Origin: DASXAQ01 sp036406615
GTDB lineage: Bacteria > Actinomycetota > UBA4738
Direction of reading: 5' to 3'
Length of the DNA: 45,817 bases
NCBI GenBank assembly: GCA_036406615.1
Contig: DASXAQ010000080.1
Coordinates: forward strand, 1 to 45,817
The notes under the pieces are model-generated. The model was not told the origin of the DNA and did no database searches. It saw nothing but the letters and a program-made list of their open reading frames with translations. Position 1 is the first letter of the stretch. Each line of letters begins with the position of its first letter. Made by a program: the position numbers and the translations under genes. Below are positions 1-8,111 of the stretch, one piece after another.

Positions 1-115
1 TAGACAACCTCCATCTCATGCAGCCGGGCGGGCTCCGATTTGCACCAGTAACCTCAGGATCGCGGCCGAACCATATCCGCTGCGGATCACGTCTAGCAAG
101 AGAGGAGAGGCACCC

Positions 116-386
116 CTACCCGCCCGGCAAGGACTCCTTCAAGACCTCCATCATCGTCAGCGCCTTGTCTCGGTCCTGTTCAAGATCCATCAGCAGCTCG
201 GCCATCTCGCGGCTGTGCGGCTCGGCGGACAGACCCCGAATCGCCTCTGCCCTCGCGGCGGGCGGGTAGAGAGGACACTCGCAGCACCGCCGAGCGTGTC
301 TCCGCCGGATACGCCATCACCGCCTTGCGAAGCCTCCGGTAGGGATCGCGCACCGGCTGGAAAACTATCCAAGGGGGCGCGCCAAT
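116..386 (-). pseudogene. possible frameshifted remnant of a small protein gene
   Basis: The last 40 or so codons before a TAG at 116-118 read as a convincing amphipathic helix (contains MAELLMDLEQDRDKALTMM). Upstream, one frame over, another protein-like stretch (IVFQPVRDPYRRLRKAV) runs into it. Joining them needs a one-base shift near 255-275, and no ATG or GTG with a ribosome binding site precedes the first part. This could be a decayed gene, a sequencing indel, or chance. The family is not recognised. The rest of 1-490 shows no other gene. Confidence 0.2.
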
Positions 387-492
387 GCCGTCTGGGCTGG
401 AGGCCTGTCCACAAAGCGGCCACGCCCGCGCCCGCGCCCCACCCAGCCCCGGCCTCGGTTGCCGGATTCGCGCGGCGCCGATACCATCGCCG

Positions 493-569
493 CGCGGGGT
501 GGAGCAGTCCGGTAGCTCGCTGGGCTCATAACCCAGAGGTCACAGGTTCAAATCCTGTCCCCGCAACCA
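493..569 (+). tRNA. initiator tRNA-fMet (anticodon CAT)
   Basis: This is a 77-nt cloverleaf with an encoded 3' CCA. The acceptor stem GCGGGG/CCCCGC is preceded by the C1:A72 mismatch that marks bacterial initiator tRNA. The anticodon loop CTCATAA sits on a stem with three consecutive G:C pairs (GGG/CCC), the second initiator hallmark. The T-loop is GTTCAAATC. A stable hairpin follows 10 nt downstream. No other tRNA was seen in the window. Confidence 0.97.
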
Positions 570-578
570 CCGAATGAA

Positions 579-607
579 CGAGGGCCCGGGATCACGCCGG
601 GCCCTCG
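579..607 (+). terminator. GC-rich hairpin terminator after tRNA-fMet
   Basis: An 11-bp perfect stem (CGAGGGCCCGG / CCGGGCCCTCG) with a 7-nt loop is followed by TCTCGTTC rather than a clean T tract. It lies between the tRNA and the converging methyltransferase gene, so it may work in both directions. It closely resembles the hairpin at 1484-1514. Confidence 0.7.
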
Positions 608-654
608 TCTCGTTCCCGCCCCTTGGCGCCACCCCAGGTTGACAGCCGCGGGCC

Positions 655-1410
655 CTAGCGCCGGAAGACGAGCAGCCGGCTGTTCTCGTATTGAGGACCG
701 TCGTCGAGCGAGGGCAGCGCCGCCTCGATCCTTGCGAAGCCTGCCTCGACGACCTCCTCGCTCGCGCGCTCGAAGAGCGAGACGGCACGCAGCTTCAGCC
801 GCTCGTAGTCCTCGGCCAGGCTCGCCGAGCGAAGCCAGGTGACCTCATCGCGGGCGACGAGCGTCCACCCGGCGCCGGTGAAGTCACGCTCCACCTCTTC
901 CTCGGACCGGAACTGCGCCGAGTCGACGTCGCGCCACTGCGGCACGACTCGGAACCACCACGTGTCGGGCATCCGGTCGGAGAAGTTCGTCTGCACGAAG
1001 AGCGTGCCGCCCGGCTTGACGACCCGGCGCAACTCCTGAGCGGCGCCCTCGCGATCGGCGACGTGGTGCCAGACGAAGAACAGCAAGGCTGCGTCGCACG
1101 ACGCCTCCGGCAACGGGATGCGCTCGGCAGACCCGTCCGCGTACGTGACGGCCGGATGGCCGGCGTCGGCGATGGCCTGAGCGCGCATCCTGTCCGACGG
1201 CTCGACTCCGTGGACGGGGCCGCCGAAGGCACTCGCCAACGACGGGGTCATGCGGCCGGTACCCGAACCCAGGTCGAGCCAGGCCAGTGGCCGGGTCTTC
1301 GGCAGGTGGCGTGCGAAGGCCTCCGTCCAGGTTCGAAGTGCCTCGGCCGGCACCTGCCGGCCGGCGGCGTAGACGGCGTGCAGGCGGACGTCGTAGTCGA
1401 TCTTCTCCAT
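655..1410 (-). CDS. class I SAM-dependent methyltransferase (UbiE/type 11-like)
   Basis: The product is 251 residues. It has the Rossmann-fold SAM motif I LDLGSGTGRM at residues 45-54, an acidic residue ending strand 2 (GVEPSD, about 69), and the post-motif segment LFFVWHHVADREGA typical of methyltransferase type 11 proteins, followed by RVVKPGG. The substrate cannot be told. The ATG at 1410 is preceded by TATCGT at 9 nt and has no Shine-Dalgarno sequence, so the mRNA may be leaderless or nearly so. The gene stands alone, facing the tRNA terminator and sharing its direction with the subtilase upstream. Confidence 0.88.
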   Translation of the reverse strand: MEKIDYDVRLHAVYAAGRQVPAEALRTWTEAFARHLPKTRPLAWLDLGSGTGRMTPSLASAFGGPVHGVEPSDRMRAQAIADAGHPAVTYADGSAERIPLPEASCDAALLFFVWHHVADREGAAQELRRVVKPGGTLFVQTNFSDRMPDTWWFRVVPQWRDVDSAQFRSEEEVERDFTGAGWTLVARDEVTWLRSASLAEDYERLKLRAVSLFERASEEVVEAGFARIEAALPSLDDGPQYENSRLLVFRR

Positions 1411-1419
1411 GCCACATCC

Positions 1420-1425
1420 ACGATA
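1420..1425 (-). promoter_or_regulatory. -10 element TATCGT for the methyltransferase
   Basis: TATCGT on the minus strand lies 9 nt before the ATG at 1410. It fits the TANNNT pattern seen before many starts in this window. Confidence 0.4.
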
Positions 1426-1483
1426 CGCGGCATCGCGAGTGACTTGGCAGCCTGGTCCGAACGACGCCGAAGGGCTTCACGAA

Positions 1484-1514
1484 CGAGGGCCCCGGGGATG
1501 CCCCGGGGCCCTCG
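1484..1514 (-). terminator. hairpin terminator of the subtilase gene
   Basis: A 14-bp perfect stem (left arm 1484-1497, right arm 1501-1514) with a 3-nt ATG loop lies 23 nt beyond the subtilase stop. The flanks GAAC and GTTC extend the symmetry. It shares the 12-mer GAACGAGGGCCC with the hairpin after the tRNA. There is no long T tract, as is usual in high-GC actinobacteria. Confidence 0.75.
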
Positions 1515-1537
1515 TCGTGTTCGCTGTCTCGAACCGG

Positions 1538-4500
1538 CTACGGGTTGACGGTGATGTCCGTCTGGACCCGCGTGGTGCCGCGGACCTGGTCGGAATCCAC
1601 CGAGACCCCGATCGGGAACTCGCCGGCCGCCTTGCCCCTGGCGGTGTACGTCGCGGTGAACGAGCCACCGGGGGTCGGGCTTCCGTCGTTGACCGTGTAG
1701 TCCTGGTTCGCGTCGGCGATCAGGTTGACGCCGCTCGAGCCGTCACGGTTCTCCGCTCCGCCACCGAGGCCGGTGTCGGCGCCGGGGCCCGTGAGGTCGC
1801 CCATCGCGTACGTCACGCTGTCGCCGTCGGCGAGCAGCCAGACCTCGAAGTTCTGGTACTCGGTCGTGCCGAACGTCGGCACGCCTTCCCAGTCCACGAC
1901 GGTCCAGTTGTTGATGCCGTCACCCAGCACGGCGATGTACACGCCGCCCGTTGCCTGCGACGCGTCGAGGTCGGTCCAGAACGGGGCGACGATGTTGTTC
2001 GGCGGCGCCGAGTCGGGCAACGTCTGGATGGTGCAGCAGTCGTTGTCCTGTGACGTGCCACCGCCGACCACCACGTACCCGTTCGAGTCGACGCCGACCG
2101 TGCTGTAGCTCTCGTGTCCGTACTCGAACGACGGAACGCCGAAGTTGGTGATCGTTTCGTCACCCATTCCGGCGATCGGCTGCACGCCGAGGTCCGACAA
2201 CGCCAGGTAGCTGCCGTTGGGCGATCCGCCCGGCGTGATCGAGTTGATGGACGGAGCGATCGAGGGCGACAGCGTCCCCGACCACGAGAACCCCTTGCTG
2301 AACGAGCTGACGTCATCCGAGCCGCTGACCCACTTCAGCTTCAGCCCGCCCGGAGCCCGAACCAGTGCCGACGTGTCGGACTCGATCGGGCTGTTGTTCG
2401 TCACCGAGACGTTGCAGGTGGCCGCGTCGCCGACGTCGATCGTCGTCGGCGAGCAGTCGTTGGTGACGGCCACGGCGCCCTGCGTCCGATCGAAGGCCAC
2501 CGGCAGGACCACCGGCGTGACGCCATCGCGCGTCGGCTGCAGCGTGATCTGGCCGAAGTACTGACCGTCGGCCAGGTCCTCACCGTGGATCGTGATGTGG
2601 ATGTCCTTCGTGACGCCCGGCCCGACGACGAACGTCGACGGCGACACCGAGATGGTGCCGCCGGTGGAGGTCGTCACGGCCGTGAACTGCTGCGGCTTGC
2701 TCGTGACGTTCGTCGCCGAACGCGTGGTCACGAACAGGCCCGGCATCGTCGTGGCGTCCACGCTGGGCAGGTTCAGGTCGACCTGGTGCAGTGGGTCGGT
2801 CGCCGCGTCCGCGAAGTCCGTCGGCGACACATCGAACGTGAGCGTCGGGTTGACCGCCCGGTTGGCCCGGATGGACCCGGCCCCGGTGGCGAACGGGTTC
2901 GCCGGCGTGGAGCCGTCGGAGTCCAGGACGTCCTGCACCGAGGACGTCATGAGCGCCGAGGTGATCTGTCCCGGAGTCCAGTCCGGGTGGGCTGCCTTCA
3001 CGAGCGCGGCCACGCCCGCCGCGTGCGGCGAGGACATGGAGGTGCCGGCAATGGCCATGAACAGGTTCCCGGGAGGCCCGGTCGCCACGTCCACCGACTG
3101 CGGCGTGGTCCCGGCCAGGATCTCGATCCCGGGCGCGGTCACGTTCGGCTTGAGCCACGGGCCCACCGGCCCGCGGGAGGAGAACGTGGTGATCACGTCG
3201 GCCGTGACCGGCTGCAACGTTCCCGGGTCCCAGGTGGCCGTCACGCCCGTGTGGCTGGACATGTAGTCCAGGAACGCGTCGGTCGTCGGGGCCGGAACGC
3301 CGGCGTACGGGCCGCCGTCCAGCATGATCGTCGGCACCCAGAAGTTGTCCGAGAACAGGTCCTGGTGCACCGGGTTGTACAGGATCATGCCGGCGCCGCC
3401 GCCCTGCAGGACGTTGAAGCTGTCCGCGGCGCGTCCGGCCGGGTTGCCGCGCTCGCATACGACCACGGCGCCATCGGCCGACGTCCCCGTCGGGATGGGC
3501 GTGCCGCACAGCGGGTCGTTGTAGCCGGCGATGTCCGCCGCCATCACGACGTCGGTCGCGCTGTCGATGCCCGGCGTGATCTCCGAGCCGGTGAACGAAG
3601 CCTTGTCGCCGTTGTCGGCGGTCAGCTTCAGGGTGCTGAGGTAGTAGTACGGCGGCGTGGAGGCCGCGATGGTGTTGACCCAGGCGCCACCGTGGTCCGA
3701 CGTCGCTGCGCCGGGCCCGGCGTTGCCGGCCGACGCGTTGACCTGGATCCCCGCCGAGTACGCGTCGAGGAAGGCCAGCTCGACGGGGTCGCTGTACGGG
3801 TCGGCCCCGCCGCTGACGGAGAAGTTCAGCACGTTGACGCCGTCGGTGATGGCCTGGTTGACGGCCGCCACGCTGTCGGACTGGTAGCAGCCCGCCGCCA
3901 GGCAGACGCGGTAGGCGATCACGTGCGCGCCGGGGGCAAGGCCGGTGGCCGGCCCGCGCTCGATCCCCTCGACCGGCGCCGACTTGACGCTGTCGCCGGC
4001 CGCCGTGCTTAGGGTGTGCGTGCCGTGCCCGTCCGAGTCACGGGCCGAGCAGACGCCCGCGGCCTGGTCGCAGAACTCGTCCGGGCCCGCGCCCGTGGCG
4101 ATCAGGTACGTGTCCGTGAAGGCGTAGGCCCCCACCAGCTTGTTGTTGCAGGTGAACGGGTCACCGAGATCGGGGTCGGTGCCGTCGCCGAACTCACACC
4201 CGTACGTCCCGGGCGGAGCGGGAAGCCCCTTGTCGCGGAACATCGGGTTCTCCGGCCACACGCCCGTGTCGATGTTCGCCACGAGCACGTTGGACCCAGC
4301 ATCGTCGCGCCCACCCAGGTGCTTCCACACGATCGGAGCGCCGAGGAAGTCGGCCGTCTGCTGGTTGTCCAGCGGCTGCAGCAGCGCGTCCTTCTGGACG
4401 GCCGCGACGCCGGGAACCTTCAGCAGCTGCGAGATCTGGTTCGCCGGCACCAGGGCCGAGATGCCCCCGTACGCCTTCTGGAACGACTGGGTGATCTTCG

Positions 4501-4912
4501 CGCCGGGGATGCGCGCCGCGATGCCGCTTCGAACCTGGCTCTCGTAGCTCGCCACGTACCGCGTGTACGCGGCCACGGCGGCCGCGTTGTGGGCGAGCGA
4601 TCGGTGCGTCGTCGACGGGCTGGTGGCGGCGTAGCCGGACACGGTTCCCGTGTACGAGGCGATCGGGTCGTAGTCGAGCTTGATCACGACCGGTACCTGC
4701 TTGGTCCCCTGCAGGCGGAACAGGGATCTGTCGCTCTTGGCCATGCGGCCCGAACGCGACTTCGGCGTCTGTATGGCGGCGCCGATCTGGTGCGGCTGGG
4801 AGGCCGCAAGTTGGAACTTGGAGGACCCCATGGCCCCGGATACACCTGCCGGGACGCCCAGGGCCACGATCGTCGCGGTGGCGACCGCGAGCAAAACCAG
4901 ACGTCGCTTCAT
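1538..4912 (-). CDS. large secreted S8 subtilisin-like serine protease
   Basis: The product is 1124 residues. A signal peptide occupies about 1-28 (KRR, then LVLLAVATATIVALGV). An I9-type propeptide follows (about 70-180). The catalytic triad is intact: Asp215 (VANIDTGVW), His296 (DGHGTHT) and Ser625 (GTSMSSPH), with the oxyanion Asn397 (SAGNAGP). A PA-domain-like insert lies at about 450-560, as in plant-type and lactocepin-like subtilases. The C-terminal 450 residues are Fn3-like beta domains plus a glycine- and aspartate-rich module. No sortase motif, membrane anchor or S-layer domain is visible, so it is probably released. The strong Shine-Dalgarno GAGGAGGAGG precedes the ATG. It likely digests extracellular protein or peptide. 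Confidence 0.95.
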   Translation of the reverse strand: MKRRLVLLAVATATIVALGVPAGVSGAMGSSKFQLAASQPHQIGAAIQTPKSRSGRMAKSDRSLFRLQGTKQVPVVIKLDYDPIASYTGTVSGYAATSPSTTHRSLAHNAAAVAAYTRYVASYESQVRSGIAARIPGAKITQSFQKAYGGISALVPANQISQLLKVPGVAAVQKDALLQPLDNQQTADFLGAPIVWKHLGGRDDAGSNVLVANIDTGVWPENPMFRDKGLPAPPGTYGCEFGDGTDPDLGDPFTCNNKLVGAYAFTDTYLIATGAGPDEFCDQAAGVCSARDSDGHGTHTLSTAAGDSVKSAPVEGIERGPATGLAPGAHVIAYRVCLAAGCYQSDSVAAVNQAITDGVNVLNFSVSGGADPYSDPVELAFLDAYSAGIQVNASAGNAGPGAATSDHGGAWVNTIAASTPPYYYLSTLKLTADNGDKASFTGSEITPGIDSATDVVMAADIAGYNDPLCGTPIPTGTSADGAVVVCERGNPAGRAADSFNVLQGGGAGMILYNPVHQDLFSDNFWVPTIMLDGGPYAGVPAPTTDAFLDYMSSHTGVTATWDPGTLQPVTADVITTFSSRGPVGPWLKPNVTAPGIEILAGTTPQSVDVATGPPGNLFMAIAGTSMSSPHAAGVAALVKAAHPDWTPGQITSALMTSSVQDVLDSDGSTPANPFATGAGSIRANRAVNPTLTFDVSPTDFADAATDPLHQVDLNLPSVDATTMPGLFVTTRSATNVTSKPQQFTAVTTSTGGTISVSPSTFVVGPGVTKDIHITIHGEDLADGQYFGQITLQPTRDGVTPVVLPVAFDRTQGAVAVTNDCSPTTIDVGDAATCNVSVTNNSPIESDTSALVRAPGGLKLKWVSGSDDVSSFSKGFSWSGTLSPSIAPSINSITPGGSPNGSYLALSDLGVQPIAGMGDETITNFGVPSFEYGHESYSTVGVDSNGYVVVGGGTSQDNDCCTIQTLPDSAPPNNIVAPFWTDLDASQATGGVYIAVLGDGINNWTVVDWEGVPTFGTTEYQNFEVWLLADGDSVTYAMGDLTGPGADTGLGGGAENRDGSSGVNLIADANQDYTVNDGSPTPGGSFTATYTARGKAAGEFPIGVSVDSDQVRGTTRVQTDITVNP

Positions 4913-5030
4913 CCTTCCCCCTCCTCCTCAACGCGTAGGCCGGACGACCGCACGCGGGGCATATCCAATCAAACCCAACAACCGTGCGCAATAGGCCTTC
5001 CGATGGACCGGATTCCTTCAGCGGAGCTGA

Positions 5031-6020
5031 TCAGGCGCGTTCCAGGGCAAAATCGGCCCGAACCTCGCCGACCGGCTCGCCGCCGCCCATAACGGGCGGG
5101 GTGGCGTAGCGGGCCAGCCGATCCCGCTGGTCGCCGGCAAGGGCCCCGAGCTCGCCGAGGACGTGGATGAGGGCGGGGCCGGCGGCGCGATGGCCGCCGT
5201 CGCGCACCTTGACGGCGATGCCCAGGCCGGGTTCGACGAGGGACGCGCAGATCATCCCTTCGGCTCCGGACTTCACGACGACGCCGTCGACCGTCTGCAT
5301 GACGGCGGTGTCCACCCGGTTGCGCCCGGCCACCAGGTACGGCTCGGCGCGCATCGCCTCGATGCAGCGCGCGACGAACGGAGCCAGGTCTGCGATGGCC
5401 TCGGGCCGCGAGAGCCGCGCGTAGATCCCCGCCATGTTGGCGAGTGGCATCGCGTGCACGACGACGCCGCAACCATCGACGCCCGTCGGCACCTCGGTCT
5501 GGCGCGATGCGGTCAGCACGCTGCCGAGGATCGCCTGCTGCAGCGGGTGGTCCGCGTCGCGGTAGGACGGGAGGTCCCACCCCTGGGCGAGACAGGCCGC
5601 CAGCATCCCCGAGTGCTTGCCCGAGCAGTCCGAATAGATGGACCGCTTCTGCGCGTCCGCGGCGGCGGACTCCGGGTCCATCGGCCGCGAGGGCGGGCAG
5701 CGAAGGCTCGACTCGTCGAGTCCAACCGTCGCCAGGATCGAGCGCACCGTCTGTACGTGGATCGGCTCGCCGTTGTGGGACGCGCACATGACGGCGACCT
5801 CCGGGTCGGGCAGCTCGAGCCCGGCGAGCGACAGCGAAACGGCGGCCTGGAGGGGCTTCATGGAGGAACGCGCGAAGGCGACCCGGTGCGGGTCGCCGGC
5901 CCAGGCCACGAGGGTCCCGCCGGCGTCCACGACGGCGACGTCGCCCTCGTGAACCGACTCCTCGACGCCGGAGCGCACCTCGCGCACCAGCGGGACCGAC
6001 CCCTTCGCGCCCTCGGCCAT
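5031..6020 (-). CDS. asparaginase II family protein (PF06089-like)
   Basis: The product is 329 residues, the usual length for the Rhizobium etli-type asparaginase II family, which is unrelated to the AnsA/AnsB enzymes. Family blocks visible are RSSMKPLQA (51-59), MCASHNGEP, YSDCSGKHSGM and GVDGCG. It would hydrolyse L-asparagine to aspartate and ammonia in the cytoplasm, although biochemical evidence for the family is thin. The start chosen is the ATG at 6020. The longer open frame upstream crosses the divergent promoter region and is poor coding sequence. A TACCCT lies 10 nt upstream and there is no Shine-Dalgarno. The gene is divergent from the cyclic-nucleotide-binding gene. Confidence 0.88.
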   Translation of the reverse strand: MAEGAKGSVPLVREVRSGVEESVHEGDVAVVDAGGTLVAWAGDPHRVAFARSSMKPLQAAVSLSLAGLELPDPEVAVMCASHNGEPIHVQTVRSILATVGLDESSLRCPPSRPMDPESAAADAQKRSIYSDCSGKHSGMLAACLAQGWDLPSYRDADHPLQQAILGSVLTASRQTEVPTGVDGCGVVVHAMPLANMAGIYARLSRPEAIADLAPFVARCIEAMRAEPYLVAGRNRVDTAVMQTVDGVVVKSGAEGMICASLVEPGLGIAVKVRDGGHRAAGPALIHVLGELGALAGDQRDRLARYATPPVMGGGEPVGEVRADFALERA

Positions 6021-6030
6021 GACGCCCGGC

Positions 6031-6036
6031 AGGGTA
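6031..6036 (-). promoter_or_regulatory. -10 element TACCCT for the asparaginase-like gene
   Basis: TACCCT on the minus strand is 10 nt before the ATG at 6020, giving a leader of only about 3 nt. Confidence 0.35.
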
Positions 6037-6094
6037 CGCCACCAAGGACCGAACCGGCTCAGCTCCCGGCTACCGGCACCGGGGGCCCCCGGGA

Positions 6095-6100
6095 TAGAAT
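6095..6100 (+). promoter_or_regulatory. -10 element TAGAAT for the cyclic-nucleotide-binding gene
   Basis: TAGAAT lies 43 nt before the GTG at 6144. Unlike most neighbours this gene has a normal leader with a Shine-Dalgarno (GGAGGAG). No clear -35 is visible. Confidence 0.45.
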
Positions 6101-6143
6101 CCGGCCTCGACGGGCCGGCCACCGGACGTGGAGGAGGAGCGGT

Positions 6144-6569
6144 GTGACCAAGGGCGAGATGATCGAGCAGCTCGGCAACGTGCCGCTGTTCTCGGGGTGC
6201 TCCAAGAAGGAGTTGGCGACGATCGCCTCTGCGAGCAAGGAGCTGACCCGCAAGTCCGGGTCGATGCTGGCACGGGAGGGCGAGACCGGCGTCGGGTTCT
6301 TCCTCATCACGGACGGGACCGCGAACGTGATCGTGGGGGGGCGCAATCGGCGCAAGATGGGCCCCGGCGACTTCTTCGGCGAGATCTCGCTGCTGGACGG
6401 CGGACCGCGATCCGCGTCGGTGGTGGCCGACACGGACGTGCAGATGCTCGGCCTGACGGCCTGGGTGTTCCGCGGGATCCTCGAGCAGAACCCGTCGATC
6501 GCTCAGAAGATGCTGGTGGACCTCGCGAGCCGGCTCCGCGGCGGGTCCAAGCCCAGCCCGACCGACTAG
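6144..6569 (+). CDS. single-domain cyclic-nucleotide-binding (cNMP) protein
   Basis: The product is 141 residues and is essentially one CAP-family effector domain without a DNA-binding HTH. The phosphate-binding cassette is recognisable: FFGEISLL (77-84) followed by GGPRSASV, with Glu80 and Arg89 in the positions that bind ribose and cyclic phosphate in CRP/PKA folds. It could be a stand-alone cAMP or cGMP sensor. Its partner is unknown. The GTG start is supported by GGAGGAG 5-10 nt upstream. The next gene begins only 9 nt after its stop, so the two are probably co-transcribed. Confidence 0.88.
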   Translation: MTKGEMIEQLGNVPLFSGCSKKELATIASASKELTRKSGSMLAREGETGVGFFLITDGTANVIVGGRNRRKMGPGDFFGEISLLDGGPRSASVVADTDVQMLGLTAWVFRGILEQNPSIAQKMLVDLASRLRGGSKPSPTD

Positions 6570-6578
6570 CCGCGAACC

Positions 6579-7595
6579 CTGAACGTCGGCGTCGTCATCG
6601 GGGGCGACCTTCGAACCCTCGGCGAGCGCGCCCGCCGGGCCGAGCGCGCCGGCTTCGAGAGCATCTGGGTCGCGGAGACGTCGCGAACCGCGTTCGCCCA
6701 AGCGGCCGTCGTCGCGCAGGCTACCTCGCACGCGCTCGTCGGCACCGACATCGCGCTCGCGTTTCCGCGCAGCCCGGCCATCACCGCCATGGCCGCGCGA
6801 GATCTCGCCGAACTCTCCGAAGGTCGCTTCGTCCTTGGCCTGGGGTCACAGGTCAAACGCGTGAACGAGCTTCGCTTCTCGGTGCCGTTCGAGCACCCGG
6901 CGCCGCGCATGCAGGAGTACGTGGACGTCGTGCGCGCCGTGGTCGGAGCGTTCGCCGGCGAACCCATCGATCACCGCGGCCGCTTCTACACGGTGACGAT
7001 GCCGCCGTTCCCGGGCGCGCCGCCGGCACCCGGCCCCATCCCGGTCTACATCGCGGCGGTGAACGCCCTCATGGCCGAAGCGGCAGGCCGAACGGCCGAC
7101 GGGGTGCTCGGCCACCCCATGACCAGCGCGCGATGGGTCCGCGAGGTCCTGCGGCCCAGCGTCGAACGGGGCGCCGAGGCGGCCGGGCGTGATCCGACCG
7201 ACATCGATGTCACCACCGGGCTCATCGTCCAGGTGAGCGACGACGAAGACCTCGCGCGCCGCGAGGCTGCCGCGCAGGTGGGTTTCTACGCGACGACGCG
7301 AACGTACCGGCCGGTGCTCGCGATGCACGGGTTCGACGAATTGATCGAACCGCTTCGGCGCGCGCTGGTGAAAGGGGACATGGCGGAGATCGCCCGGGTC
7401 GCACTCCCGATGGTCGACACCTTCGCGATCGCGGGCACCGCCGGCCGGTGCCGGGCGCGGATCGAGGCGTTCGCCGATGTCGCCGACCGCGTCATCGTCG
7501 GTGGTGCGTGGATCGGACCCGAGCCCGAGCGCATCGAAGCCAACCAGGAATCGATCCTGGACCTGCTGGGCCCGGGTGGCCGGGCCGGACCGTAG
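6579..7595 (+). CDS. luciferase-like (LLM family) flavin/F420-dependent oxidoreductase
   Basis: Translated from 6579 the protein is 338 residues with the full bacterial-luciferase TIM barrel. Strand 1 is LNVGVVIGGD, then come RAERAGFESIWVAE, the strand-3 block GTDIALAFPRSP, and LSEGRFVLGLGSQ. The C-terminal part (IEANQESIL) is also typical. An in-frame TAG at 6567-6569 leaves only CCG-CGA-ACC-CTG before strand 1, so the only start that keeps the barrel whole is CTG at 6579. Beginning at the first ATG (6789) would delete 70 essential residues. The FMN reductase gene next to it suggests a two-component FMNH2-dependent monooxygenase, but F420 dependence is equally plausible in actinobacteria. 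Confidence 0.82.
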   Translation: MNVGVVIGGDLRTLGERARRAERAGFESIWVAETSRTAFAQAAVVAQATSHALVGTDIALAFPRSPAITAMAARDLAELSEGRFVLGLGSQVKRVNELRFSVPFEHPAPRMQEYVDVVRAVVGAFAGEPIDHRGRFYTVTMPPFPGAPPAPGPIPVYIAAVNALMAEAAGRTADGVLGHPMTSARWVREVLRPSVERGAEAAGRDPTDIDVTTGLIVQVSDDEDLARREAAAQVGFYATTRTYRPVLAMHGFDELIEPLRRALVKGDMAEIARVALPMVDTFAIAGTAGRCRARIEAFADVADRVIVGGAWIGPEPERIEANQESILDLLGPGGRAGP

Positions 7596-7598
7596 ACT
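7593..7598 (+). promoter_or_regulatory. -10 element TAGACT overlapping a stop codon
   Basis: The TAG stop of the luciferase-like gene is also the first three bases of TAGACT, which lies 8 nt before the GTG at 7607. The spacing fits a leaderless transcript for the flavin reductase. Confidence 0.5.
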
Positions 7599-7606
7599 CG
7601 GTGGCC

Positions 7607-8089
7607 GTGACCGTTGACCCCATCACGCTTCGGCGTGTGTGCTCCGAGTTCGCGACGGGGGTCGCGATCATCGCGACCGAACACGTCGGCGGCGGCGTCT
7701 GCGGGCTGACCGCGAACGCGTTCTCATCCGTCTCGCTGGAGCCCCCGCTGGTGCTCGTGTGCCTGGATCGAAGCGCCGGGACCCACGGGTGCGTGCGGAC
7801 GCACGGGCGGTTCTGCGCGAGCTTCCTGGCGGCCGGCCAGCGCGAGCTGGCGCTGCGGTTCGCCGAGCGGCGCGACGACAAGTTCGACGGCGTGCCGTAC
7901 ACGCTGGGGACCACCGGCTCTCCGGTGGTGAACGGCTCGATCGGACACGTGGAGTGCGAGGTCCACGACGAGCTCGAGGGCGGCGACCACACGATCTTCC
8001 TCGCGCGCGTCGTGGCGGCAGCGGCCGTCGGCGGCGAGCCGCTCGTGTTCTTCCGCGGGGAGTACACGACGGCCGTGCCGGGCACGTGA
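7607..8089 (+). CDS. flavin reductase (HpaC/NtaB-like FMN-binding split barrel)
   Basis: The product is 160 residues, typical of the short-chain FMN reductases that supply reduced flavin to a partner monooxygenase. Family landmarks are RRVCSEFATGVAIIAT, the block LTANAFSSVSLEPPLVLVCL, and the GDHTIFLARV strand with the conserved GDH. The GTG at 7607 is preferred over the GTG at 7601 because TAGACT ends 8 nt upstream of it and no Shine-Dalgarno exists. With the luciferase-like gene upstream it probably forms a two-component flavin oxygenase system. NAD(P)H would be the electron donor. Confidence 0.88.
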   Translation: MTVDPITLRRVCSEFATGVAIIATEHVGGGVCGLTANAFSSVSLEPPLVLVCLDRSAGTHGCVRTHGRFCASFLAAGQRELALRFAERRDDKFDGVPYTLGTTGSPVVNGSIGHVECEVHDELEGGDHTIFLARVVAAAAVGGEPLVFFRGEYTTAVPGT

Positions 8090-8111
8090 CGGTCGACGCC
8101 GGGACCGAACG

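Noticed and set aside
215..577. Open frame of 120 codons on the plus strand
   Set aside because: Its last 25 codons are the initiator tRNA read as protein (ends GSNPVPATTE), a known artefact, and the rest is low-complexity Pro/Arg.
2114..4012. 632-codon frame antisense to the subtilase
   Set aside because: Arg/Gly/Val-rich shadow of a clearly real gene, typical of 70 percent GC DNA; no domain.
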